From an uncultured bacterium (GTDB lineage: Bacteria; Cyanobacteriota; Vampirovibrionia; Gastranaerophilales; Gastranaerophilaceae), in the NCBI GenBank assembly GCA_905216055.1, contig CAJMSH010000009.1:1-59479 (forward strand): a stretch of DNA of 59,479 bases. Reading direction: 5' to 3'. The position numbers and the translations under genes were made by a program. Positions 52,771 through 59,479 of this stretch are shown here, one piece after another (the first letter of the stretch is position 1; each line of letters opens with the position of its first letter). The notes under the pieces were generated by a model. The model was not told the DNA's origin and made no database searches. It saw only the letters and a list, made by a program, of their open reading frames with translations.

Positions 52771-55626
52771 ATGGCAAAAAATAAAACTTTAATATTAATT
52801 GATGGACATGCGCTGGCTTTCAGACAGTATTATGCTTTAGAAAGAAGTAATATGAGGACTTCTGACGGTACTCCGACCTGGGCTGTTTATGGCTTTTTTA
52901 AAGCTATATTTGACCTTTTGAAAAATAATGATTTGAATGCTGATGCTATTGCAGTTGCATTTGATGTTAGCCATAGAACTTTTCGTACTGAAACTTTTTC
53001 GGATTATAAATCAAATCGTGCTGCTATGCCTGATAATATGCAAATCCAAATGGGTTTAATTTTTGAGGGATTAAAAGCTTTTAATATTCCTATTTATACA
53101 AAAGAGGGATTTGAGGCGGACGATGTTATAGGAACAATTTCTAAAAAAGCATGCGAACTTGGACATAAAGTTTTAATTTTGACAGGTGATCAGGATGCTT
53201 TTCAGCTTGTTGATAAAGATGGTTGTGTGAAGGTTATTTTACCTTCAAAAGGTGAGTTGATTGAATATAATTGGGATAAAATTTATGAAAAATTAGGGGT
53301 TTATCCAAATCAGGTTATAGATTATAAAGGCTTGAGGGGAGATGTGTCTGACTGCATACCCGGAGTTAAGGGAATAGGTGAAAAAACTGCACAAAAACTT
53401 CTTGCTAAATATTCAACTCTGGATAATGTTCTTGCTGATTGTGAAAATATTCCTGAAAAATCTATAAGAGAAAAAATTTGTGCAGGAAAAGAGCAGGCTA
53501 AGTTAAGTCAATATCTTGCAACTATTGTTAGAGATCTTGATATTGATTTCGATTTTGATAAAACAAAGGTTGATTTGCCTGAGGTTTCTGTAGTTACTGA
53601 ATTTTTGAAAAAGATGCAGTTTTATACATTTATCAAAAATATTAATGAGATTTTATATTCTTTTGACAAGGTTGAAGGCGCCGCAAATATTCCTTCAGTT
53701 GAAAAAAAAGGAACTATGCAGTTAGGATTTTTTGCTGATGCTGTAAATGAAGAAATTAATAAAGAAAGTGATTTCAAATTTGATAAAAAATTGATTACTG
53801 ATTCTTCAGATTTATCACAAATGATTGATGAATTGAAAGGTCAGTCATTGATTGCATTTAATATTTACGCTGATGTAAAAAATGCGATTACGTCAGATGT
53901 TATAGGTGTTGCGTTTGCATATAATTCAAATATTTCTGGTGATTCTAAAATATCACTTCAGGTAGATAGCGATAGCGTGACAAAAACTTTTTATATTCCG
54001 CTGAAGCATTCAAGTGCAGAAAATCAATTGAGAATTGATGATGTAATTGGTTTGTTAAAACCAATATTTGAAGATGAGAATATAAAAAAGACTGCTCATG
54101 ATTCGAAAACGCAGTTTAATATTTTAAGAAATATTGATATTAATGCAAAAGGAATAATTTTTGATACTGTATTAGCAAGTTATGTGAAAGATCCGCAACG
54201 AAATCATGAACTTGATATTCAGGCTATGGAACAATTAAACCATGCAGTTCCTGCTTTTGCACCATTTGAAAAGAATAAGAAAAAGCAAATCTCATTTAAA
54301 GATGCAAATCTTGATAGTGTTTTTGATTTTGCATCAGATGAAGTTTTTTGTATTCTTGAACTTACTCGTTATTGGGTTAAAAATCTTGATGATAAAGAGC
54401 TTGAACTCACTTATAATGTAGAAGTTCCATTAACATTTGTACTTGCTGATATGGAATATACAGGTGTTGCAGTTGATGAAAGTTATTTGCATAAATTGAC
54501 AACATTTATGAATAATGAATTGGCAAAAATCGAAGGAAAAATCTACGATTTGGCTGGAATTCCGTTTAATATAAATTCTCCTCGTCAGGTTGGAGAAGTT
54601 TTATTTGATAAATTGGGGTTAAAGGCAAAGAAAAAACGTGGTAAAACAACTTATTCTACAAATGCTGCTGTGCTTGAAGAACTCGCTGAAGATTACGAGA
54701 TTGCACAATTAATTTTGGATTACAGAAAGTATACAAAGTTGAGATCAACTTATACAGAGGCGCTTCCGGCATTGATTGATCGAAAAGATAACAGAATTCA
54801 TACAACTTATAATCAGACTGTTACTGCAACAGGTAGATTGTCTTCTTCAAATCCTAATTTGCAAAATATACCTGTCAGAACTGAAGAAGGAAATAAAATT
54901 AGAAACGCTTTTGTTGCTGGAGATAGAGAAAACGGACTTATATTATCAGCGGATTATTCTCAAATTGAGCTAAGATTGTTAGCTCATATAAGTCAGGATA
55001 AGCATCTGCAAGAAGCATTTAATAGCGGAGTAGATGTTCATACCTTAACTGCTTCAAAGGTTTTTGATGTACCTGTTGAAGAAGTTACTAAAGAAATGCG
55101 TTATAAATCAAAAGCTGTAAATTTTGGGATAATTTACGGACAAAGCAAATATGGTCTTGCAAAAGCTTTAGGAATTTCAAATGCTGAGGCGGAAACTTTT
55201 ATAAATAAATATTTTGCAACTTATCCTAAAGTAAAAGCGTATATGGAGGCTACAGTTTTGCAAGCCGAAGAAAATGGTTATGTGCAAACAATATTCGGCC
55301 GCAAAAGGTATTTATCAACCGAACTTTCAAGCTCAAACGGTATGATAAGAGAATTTGCAAAACGTGCTGCAATTAATCAGCCAATGCAAGGTACTGCTGC
55401 TGATTTAATGAAAATTGCAATGATTGATTTTGCAAAAAAATTAAAAGAAAATAATTTGAAATCAAAAATGATAATGCAGGTTCACGATGAACTTGTGGTT
55501 GAGGTTTATAAATCAGAACTTGAGATCGTATCAAAATTAGTAAAAGAGGCAATGGAATTGAATCAACCTTTGTCAGTTCCGCTTGTTGTCGACGTGAATG
55601 TAGGTGAATCATGGAAAGAACAATAA
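52771..55626 (+). CDS. polA: DNA polymerase I
   Basis: A 951-residue repair and Okazaki-fragment polymerase. The N-terminal 5'-3' exonuclease is intact (LIDGHALAFRQYYAL, GFEADDVIGT, LTGDQDAFQLV, GVKGIGEKTA). The polymerase domain has motif A ADYSQIELRLLAH, motif B KAVNFGIIYG and motif C MQVHDELVVE. The 3'-5' exonuclease domain (about 345-520) has lost its metal ligands: FNIYAD stands where D-x-E is expected, and AHDSKTQFNIL lacks the second motif's aspartate. Proofreading is therefore probably absent, as in Taq and Bacillus Pol I. There is no ribosome binding site. Confidence 0.96.
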   Translation: MAKNKTLILIDGHALAFRQYYALERSNMRTSDGTPTWAVYGFFKAIFDLLKNNDLNADAIAVAFDVSHRTFRTETFSDYKSNRAAMPDNMQIQMGLIFEGLKAFNIPIYTKEGFEADDVIGTISKKACELGHKVLILTGDQDAFQLVDKDGCVKVILPSKGELIEYNWDKIYEKLGVYPNQVIDYKGLRGDVSDCIPGVKGIGEKTAQKLLAKYSTLDNVLADCENIPEKSIREKICAGKEQAKLSQYLATIVRDLDIDFDFDKTKVDLPEVSVVTEFLKKMQFYTFIKNINEILYSFDKVEGAANIPSVEKKGTMQLGFFADAVNEEINKESDFKFDKKLITDSSDLSQMIDELKGQSLIAFNIYADVKNAITSDVIGVAFAYNSNISGDSKISLQVDSDSVTKTFYIPLKHSSAENQLRIDDVIGLLKPIFEDENIKKTAHDSKTQFNILRNIDINAKGIIFDTVLASYVKDPQRNHELDIQAMEQLNHAVPAFAPFEKNKKKQISFKDANLDSVFDFASDEVFCILELTRYWVKNLDDKELELTYNVEVPLTFVLADMEYTGVAVDESYLHKLTTFMNNELAKIEGKIYDLAGIPFNINSPRQVGEVLFDKLGLKAKKKRGKTTYSTNAAVLEELAEDYEIAQLILDYRKYTKLRSTYTEALPALIDRKDNRIHTTYNQTVTATGRLSSSNPNLQNIPVRTEEGNKIRNAFVAGDRENGLILSADYSQIELRLLAHISQDKHLQEAFNSGVDVHTLTASKVFDVPVEEVTKEMRYKSKAVNFGIIYGQSKYGLAKALGISNAEAETFINKYFATYPKVKAYMEATVLQAEENGYVQTIFGRKRYLSTELSSSNGMIREFAKRAAINQPMQGTAADLMKIAMIDFAKKLKENNLKSKMIMQVHDELVVEVYKSELEIVSKLVKEAMELNQPLSVPLVVDVNVGESWKEQ

Positions 55627-56030
55627 GATATTTTATAACTTTTTTATGTGTTTTATTTTTAAGTCAAATTCCTGTAAAGGCTGATGATTTATTGTTGAGT
55701 ACACTTGTAACTCCGCAAAATGTAAATTTTAATATTTGCACAAGAACTTATAAACTTTCACCTGAAAAATTGTTTTATATGGCTCTTGCAAGTGCTAATG
55801 CAAACAGATTTACGGTTGAGGAGATGCAGTCTAAAACAGGTTATATATTGTTTAATGCCGTAAATAAGGATTATCTAGCAAGTGTTGTAAAAGTTGACAG
55901 TAATCATTCTATGCTAAAAATTACCCCGACAAATAACAATTACTTTTTCCAACCAGGAGTTGTTTTGAATTTCTTTAGATATATTGATTTATACGGCGCA
56001 ACTCCAGTTGTTGGTCTTCCTAAAATTTAG
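55611..56030 (+). CDS. Small exported protein of unknown function
   Basis: A 139-residue protein with a signal peptide (about 1-24, ending VKA). The mature part is a mixed alpha/beta sequence with LFYMALASANANRFTVEEM, then strands TGYILFNAV and HSMLKITP. No motif is recognised. Its start lies inside the last 16 bases of polA, in another frame, so translation is coupled. The stop overlaps that of the convergent tlyA by four bases. It is probably an envelope protein. Confidence 0.7.
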   Translation: MERTIRYFITFLCVLFLSQIPVKADDLLLSTLVTPQNVNFNICTRTYKLSPEKLFYMALASANANRFTVEEMQSKTGYILFNAVNKDYLASVVKVDSNHSMLKITPTNNNYFFQPGVVLNFFRYIDLYGATPVVGLPKI

Positions 56031-56842
56031 GAATTTAAAGTTTCAAATGCAGTATCAATAATTTCTTTGATATTAAAATCTTCAGCTTCTTCAGTTTTAT
56101 TTGTTGAAAGCCAAACTAAATATTCAATATTCCCTGACGGGCCTTTTATTGATGAAAATGTAAGGCCTTTAATTGTATATCCAAGATTTTTGGCAAAATT
56201 TATTACATTTTCAATAACTTTAAAATGTACTTTTTTATCTCGTACAACCCCGCCTTTTTCAACTTTTTCTTTACCTGCTTCAAATTGAGGTTTTATAAGA
56301 CAAATCATTTCATGATATTCAGGGTTGAGAAGTTTTTGTAAATTCCCAAGAACTTTTGTCAACGAAATAAAAGACAAATCGCTCACCAAAAGGTCTGCAA
56401 TCGGCTCATTTTCTGAATAAATATCTTGAAAAGAACATATTTTAAGATTTGTTCTTTCTATTGTTTTAACTCTTTTATCAGAGCGGATTTTCCAATCTAA
56501 TTGTCCGTAGCCGACATCAACTGCGTATACAAATTTTGCACCGTTTTGAAGCAGACAATCTGTAAAACCTCCTGTAGATGCACCGGCATCAAAGCAAATT
56601 CTTCCCTCAACTTTTACAGGAAATGTATCCAGTGCTTTTTTTAGCTTAAATCCACCTCTTGAAACAAACGGCATTGATTTAACTTGAATATCATATTCTT
56701 TTGCAGGATTAATTTGAAAACCTGATTTTGTAATATATTCATCATTAATTTTTACATGTCCTGCAAGAATAGCAGCAGCAGCTTTGCTTTTTGTTTCAAA
56801 ATATCCTAAATCAGTCAGGTATTTGTCTAATCTTTCTTTCAT
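56027..56842 (-). CDS. tlyA: TlyA family rRNA 2'-O-methyltransferase
   Basis: A 271-residue protein with an N-terminal S4 RNA-binding domain (MKERLDKYLTDLGYF, then AILAGHVKIND) and an FtsJ-like Rossmann methyltransferase. The SAM loop is CFDAGASTGGFTDCLL (about 83-98), and the catalytic region includes DLLVSDLSFISL and LIKPQFEAGKE. TlyA methylates 16S and/or 23S rRNA cytidines, which affects capreomycin sensitivity. Homologues were also called haemolysins. No clear ribosome binding site is seen before ATG 56842. Confidence 0.93.
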   Translation of the reverse strand: MKERLDKYLTDLGYFETKSKAAAAILAGHVKINDEYITKSGFQINPAKEYDIQVKSMPFVSRGGFKLKKALDTFPVKVEGRICFDAGASTGGFTDCLLQNGAKFVYAVDVGYGQLDWKIRSDKRVKTIERTNLKICSFQDIYSENEPIADLLVSDLSFISLTKVLGNLQKLLNPEYHEMICLIKPQFEAGKEKVEKGGVVRDKKVHFKVIENVINFAKNLGYTIKGLTFSSIKGPSGNIEYLVWLSTNKTEEAEDFNIKEIIDTAFETLNS

Positions 56843-56890
56843 ATTTTATAGGTTAACAGATAATATTTATAAAATCAATTCTATTTGTAG

Positions 56891-56896
56891 TAAAAT
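56891..56896 (+). promoter_or_regulatory. -10 box of a leaderless small ORF
   Basis: TAAAAT, six bases, then ATG 56903. No Shine-Dalgarno is present. Confidence 0.4.
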
Positions 56897-56902
56897 CAAG
56901 TT

Positions 56903-57061
56903 ATGATTAAATCAGATACAATAAGAATAACAAGAGTTGATAATTTTGATGATGAATATATTGAAAAGCAATTGATTAATACATATTCAAATATTGTTCG
57001 CTGGGCAATAATTGATTTGAATGAAAAAGATATTGTTGTCAGTGTTTCTTATAATAAATAA
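56903..57061 (+). CDS. Possible small protein, 52 residues
   Basis: A 53-codon ORF encoding a charged, soluble peptide that begins MIKSDTIRITRVDNFDDEYI and ends in IVVSVSYNK. Predicted alpha/beta character, with a Trp (VRWAIID) in the middle. It diverges from tlyA and lies upstream of metK. It has the same leaderless architecture (TAAAAT, 6 nt, ATG) as several sure genes here. Codon use looks like that of neighbouring genes. I do not recognise it. Confidence 0.45.
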   Translation: MIKSDTIRITRVDNFDDEYIEKQLINTYSNIVRWAIIDLNEKDIVVSVSYNK

Positions 57062-57084
57062 TTTAATATATTTTCATAGAATGT

Positions 57085-57113
57085 TTGCTTTTCAAAATTT
57101 TTGGTAGTACAAT
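57085..57113 (+). promoter_or_regulatory. Promoter of metK
   Basis: TTGCTT (57085-57090), a 17-nt spacer and TACAAT (57108-57113). The start is expected near 57120, giving a leader of about 95 nt. Confidence 0.55.
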
Positions 57114-57119
57114 GGTTCT

Positions 57120-57210
57120 TAATGATGTTGCCGGGTCGGAATTAAAAACCTTACCGGCGGATTGACGGTGATAGGTTCGCCGAATCCTAAAATACAAATT
57201 AAGGAGAATT
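57120..57210 (+). promoter_or_regulatory. Structured metK leader, candidate SAM-related riboswitch
   Basis: Hairpin 1 pairs GCCGG (57130-57134) with CCGGC (57154-57158) around a 19-nt loop. Hairpin 2 pairs GGATT (57159-57163) with AATCC (57183-57187) and CGGTG (57166-57170) with CGCCG (57178-57182), with a GA bulge and a 7-nt loop ATAGGTT. Loop 2 AGGTT (57173-57177) can pair with loop 1 AACCT (57147-57151). Loop 1 CCTTA (57149-57153) can instead pair with TAAGG (57200-57204) of the Shine-Dalgarno, so the two states exclude each other. I saw no match to SAM-I, SAM-II or other SAM riboswitch consensus sequences I know. Ligand and class are inference. Confidence 0.5.
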
Positions 57211-57214
57211 TGAA

Positions 57215-58489
57215 ATGACACCAAGAAACTTTTTATTCACTTCCGAATCAGTTACGGAAGGACACCCCGACAAAGTATGCGATCAGATTTCTGATGCTAT
57301 TTTGGACGAGTTTTTGACAAAATACCCTCAATCAAGAGTTGCTGCAGAAACTACTGTTACAACAGGTATGGCTCTTGTTTGCGGTGAAATTACATCTGAT
57401 TGTTATGTTGATATTCCATCAGTTGTAAGAAGCACTATTAAAAATATCGGTTATTCAGGTGCTTCAGGTGGTGGTTTTGATGCTGATACTTGCGCAGTTT
57501 TGACAAGTATTGATGAACAATCTTGTGATATCGCAGGTGGAGTTAATAAAGCATTTGAAACAAGATCTGATAATGCTGATACTTCAGCTTCTGAAACTGA
57601 TGATATCGGTGCAGGTGATCAGGGAATTATGTTTGGTTACGCTTGTAACGAAACTCCTGAATTGATGCCTTTGCCAATCAGCTTAGCTCATAAATTATCT
57701 TATAGATTAGCTCAGGTTAGAAAACAAGGTATTCTTAAATATTTAAGGCCGGATGGAAAATCTCAGGTTACTGTTGAATATGTTGATGGAAAGCCTTCAA
57801 GAATTCATACTGTTTTGATTTCTACTCAGCATGATCCTGAAATTGACGGTGTGTCTGATAATCACAAAGTTCAAGAAATTATAAAAAGAGATATTACAGC
57901 TTATGTAATTGACGAAGTTTTTGCTCACGAAGCTATTAAATTAGATAGTGAAACAAAAATTCTTGTAAACCCATCAGGACGTTTCGTTGTTGGTGGTCCT
58001 CAAGGTGATGCCGGTTTGACAGGTCGTAAGATTATTGTTGATACTTACGGTGGTTATTCTCGTCATGGCGGCGGAGCTTTTTCAGGTAAGGATCCTACAA
58101 AAGTTGACAGATCTGCTGCTTATGCTGCAAGATGGGTTGCTAAAAACATCGTTGCTGCTGGTTTAGCTGATAAATGCGAAATTGAATTGGCTTATGCAAT
58201 AGGTGTTGCAGAACCTGTTTCAATTATGGTTGATACATTCGGCACTGGTAAAATTTCTGATGATGAAATTTCTAAATTAGTATTCAAATACTTTGATTTA
58301 AGACCTGCTGCTATTATTAATCAGTTTGACTTGCGCGGTTTGCCTGCTAAAAATGGCGGTAAGTTCTATCAATTATTAGCTGCTTACGGTCACATGGGTA
58401 GAACTGATATCGATGTACCTTGGGAAAGAACAGATAAAGCAGATATTTTAAAGTCTGCTGCTTGTGATTGTTGTTCTTCTTCAAAGTAG
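57215..58489 (+). CDS. metK: S-adenosylmethionine synthase
   Basis: A 424-residue enzyme making SAM from methionine and ATP. Signatures: TSESVTEGHPDKVCDQISDAILD at the start (shown in part by GHPDKVCDQ), GAGDQGIMFGYA near 130, and the phosphate loop in SGRFVVGGPQGDAGLTGRK. The length exceeds the E. coli enzyme (384). Part of the excess is the C-terminal tail KSAACDCCSSSK with three cysteines, which is unusual. AAGGAG lies at spacing 8 before ATG 57215. A structured leader precedes it and a strong terminator follows. Confidence 0.97.
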   Translation: MTPRNFLFTSESVTEGHPDKVCDQISDAILDEFLTKYPQSRVAAETTVTTGMALVCGEITSDCYVDIPSVVRSTIKNIGYSGASGGGFDADTCAVLTSIDEQSCDIAGGVNKAFETRSDNADTSASETDDIGAGDQGIMFGYACNETPELMPLPISLAHKLSYRLAQVRKQGILKYLRPDGKSQVTVEYVDGKPSRIHTVLISTQHDPEIDGVSDNHKVQEIIKRDITAYVIDEVFAHEAIKLDSETKILVNPSGRFVVGGPQGDAGLTGRKIIVDTYGGYSRHGGGAFSGKDPTKVDRSAAYAARWVAKNIVAAGLADKCEIELAYAIGVAEPVSIMVDTFGTGKISDDEISKLVFKYFDLRPAAIINQFDLRGLPAKNGGKFYQLLAAYGHMGRTDIDVPWERTDKADILKSAACDCCSSSK

Positions 58490-58510
58490 GTATATAATAA
58501 AAACTGGGAA

Positions 58511-58540
58511 AAGGAGAGTTTTTTAACTCTCCTTTTTTTT
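58511..58540 (+). terminator. Terminator of metK
   Basis: GGAGAGTT (58513-58520) pairs with AACTCTCC (58525-58532) around four T, followed by eight T. Confidence 0.92.
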
Positions 58541-58586
58541 ATAAAAATTTTTGTTTTGCTTTTTATAATAAAGTAATTATAACATA

Positions 58587-59479
58587 TTAATGTATATCGA
58601 TTTGATTTAAGTTAAAATCAGTTTTTTGTTTATTGCTGCTACGTTTAATTAAGTATGCTGCAATAATTGCCGTAATTGGAACGCAAAATAAAATTGCGAT
58701 ACTCCCTGTGATTGCGGATAGAATTTCTGTTGCTACTTGGTTTAGGTTGAAAAATTTGTTCATATCAATATTATTTGATAAAAGAACAAGTGATAATGCT
58801 CCGCCAAGATATACCAGAATAAGTGTGTTTGACATTGTACCTATAATATCACGTCCTACATTCATTCCTGATTTGAATAATTGCTTTATTGAAAGTGTTT
58901 TATCTGTTTCAAAAATTTCGTTTACGGTACTTGCAATTGATACCGATGTATCCATTAGTGCTCCTAATGCGCTTATAATCATTGAGGCTGCAAGAATTCC
59001 TGTAAAGCTTAAATCAGGTCTTGCTGTGTATAAAAACATGTTTTCTTCACCTGCAAAGCCTGTAAGATGTGCAAAATATATTGCAAGCATAGAAAGTCCG
59101 CCTGCAAAAACGAGGCTTATCGCAGCACCAATTATTGCGGAAGAACTTTTTGAATTTAATCCTCCAACAAGATAAATCGTTATAATTGTCGATAAGATGC
59201 CTGTTAAAACTGCTGATGCAATTGGTGAAAAACCTTTTAATATCATTGGTAAAAGCATGAAAAATACAAGTGTTATTGTAGATATGATTGAAATAATACT
59301 TGTTAAGCCTTTTTTCTTGCCTATAAGCAAAAGCAGCGCAAAGAATATGCCTGTAAAGATATATATTTGTTTATCACGTTTAATATCTGCGATAAAGAAA
59401 TCTACATCATCGGCGGTTGAAACCGTGTCAGAAACAGGTTCGACATGCAAAACAACTCTTTCTCCTTTGGAAAGGTTTA
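58587..59479 (-). CDS. YibE/F family membrane protein (partial)
   Basis: The C-terminal part of a polytopic membrane protein of the YibE/F family. Six to eight hydrophobic helices follow a short extracytoplasmic segment (IADIKRDKQIYIFTGIFFALLL, shown in part). LMDTSVSIASTVNEIFE and MNVGRDIIGTMSNTLILVYLGG are typical of the family. The frame stays open to the window edge (NLSKGERVVLHVEPV), so the true start lies outside; a TTG at 59450 is not favoured. Function is unknown; some members are linked to nisin resistance or to transport. Confidence 0.85.
   Translation of the reverse strand, partial: NLSKGERVVLHVEPVSDTVSTADDVDFFIADIKRDKQIYIFTGIFFALLLLIGKKKGLTSIISIISTITLVFFMLLPMILKGFSPIASAVLTGILSTIITIYLVGGLNSKSSSAIIGAAISLVFAGGLSMLAIYFAHLTGFAGEENMFLYTARPDLSFTGILAASMIISALGALMDTSVSIASTVNEIFETDKTLSIKQLFKSGMNVGRDIIGTMSNTLILVYLGGALSLVLLSNNIDMNKFFNLNQVATEILSAITGSIAILFCVPITAIIAAYLIKRSSNKQKTDFNLNQIDIH

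Noticed and set aside
56843..56870. Leaderless promoter for tlyA
   Set aside because: No -10 box lies 6-7 bases before ATG 56842; the TATAAA there is too close. The initiation mode stays open.
57120..57210. SAM-I riboswitch
   Set aside because: The conserved CTTATCAAGAG and GGC-rich core with a closing P1 helix is absent; the fold read here is different.

Overview
The window is about 70% A+T and fits a gut-associated non-photosynthetic relative of Cyanobacteria (Vampirovibrionia/Melainabacteria, probably Gastranaerophilales). This is inferred from base composition, pilin-like proteins of the FTLAEVLVTLGIIGVVSAMTIP type, SLH and LysM proteins, a very large orphan protein, and the conserved tig-clpP-clpX cluster. 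No 16S rRNA is present, so the assignment is indirect.

Layout. 0.2-8.9 kb: tRNA-His, a 2554-residue LysM protein with an HEYTH zincin motif, a degraded copy of the tRNA-His 3' end, and a GNAT-like gene. 9-15 kb: a family 2 glycosyltransferase, ogt, a DedA protein, a Met/Gly-rich lineage protein, a TPR protein and two sugar ABC permeases. 15-26 kb: a pilin-like protein, a tandem universal stress protein, a sigma-70 family factor coupled to gcvPB, a dehydratase-like Fe-S protein, a membrane protein, miaA, an AsmA-like protein and a HAD hydrolase. 26-34 kb: TPR, SLH and mutarotase proteins, a small secreted nuclease-like protein, tRNA-Thr/Thr/Tyr, a GT39 protein, tRNA-Gly(CCC), a kelch-like protein and tRNA-Gly(GCC). 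34-40 kb: dnaE and two overlapping WYL regulators. 40-49 kb: a likely structured non-coding RNA, anmK, a small lineage protein, nnrD, trmL, a CDP-alcohol phosphatidyltransferase, a Gfo/Idh/MocA oxidoreductase, a glycosyltransferase, and an overlapping dacB/nitrilase/acyltransferase run. 49-59 kb: tig, clpP, clpX, polA, a small exported protein, tlyA, a 52-codon ORF, metK behind a structured leader, and a YibE/F protein cut by the window edge.

Most genes are housekeeping: DNA replication and repair (dnaE, polA, ogt), proteostasis (tig, clpPX), tRNA/rRNA modification (miaA, trmL, tlyA), envelope and lipid metabolism (anmK, dacB, phosphatidyltransferase, acyltransferase, AsmA, DedA), and one-carbon metabolism (gcvPB, metK).

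The most interesting material is non-coding. The metK leader can fold into two hairpins whose loops pair, and this competes with sequestration of the Shine-Dalgarno. A roughly 285-nt transcript unit of no recognised family lies upstream of anmK. A small RNA candidate carries CUCCUU in its loop. Several genes have a -10 box only 6-7 nt before ATG and no ribosome binding site, suggesting leaderless mRNAs. Two degraded tRNA 3' halves lie near intact copies of the same tRNAs. All of these are read by eye; no folding, covariance or database search was run.
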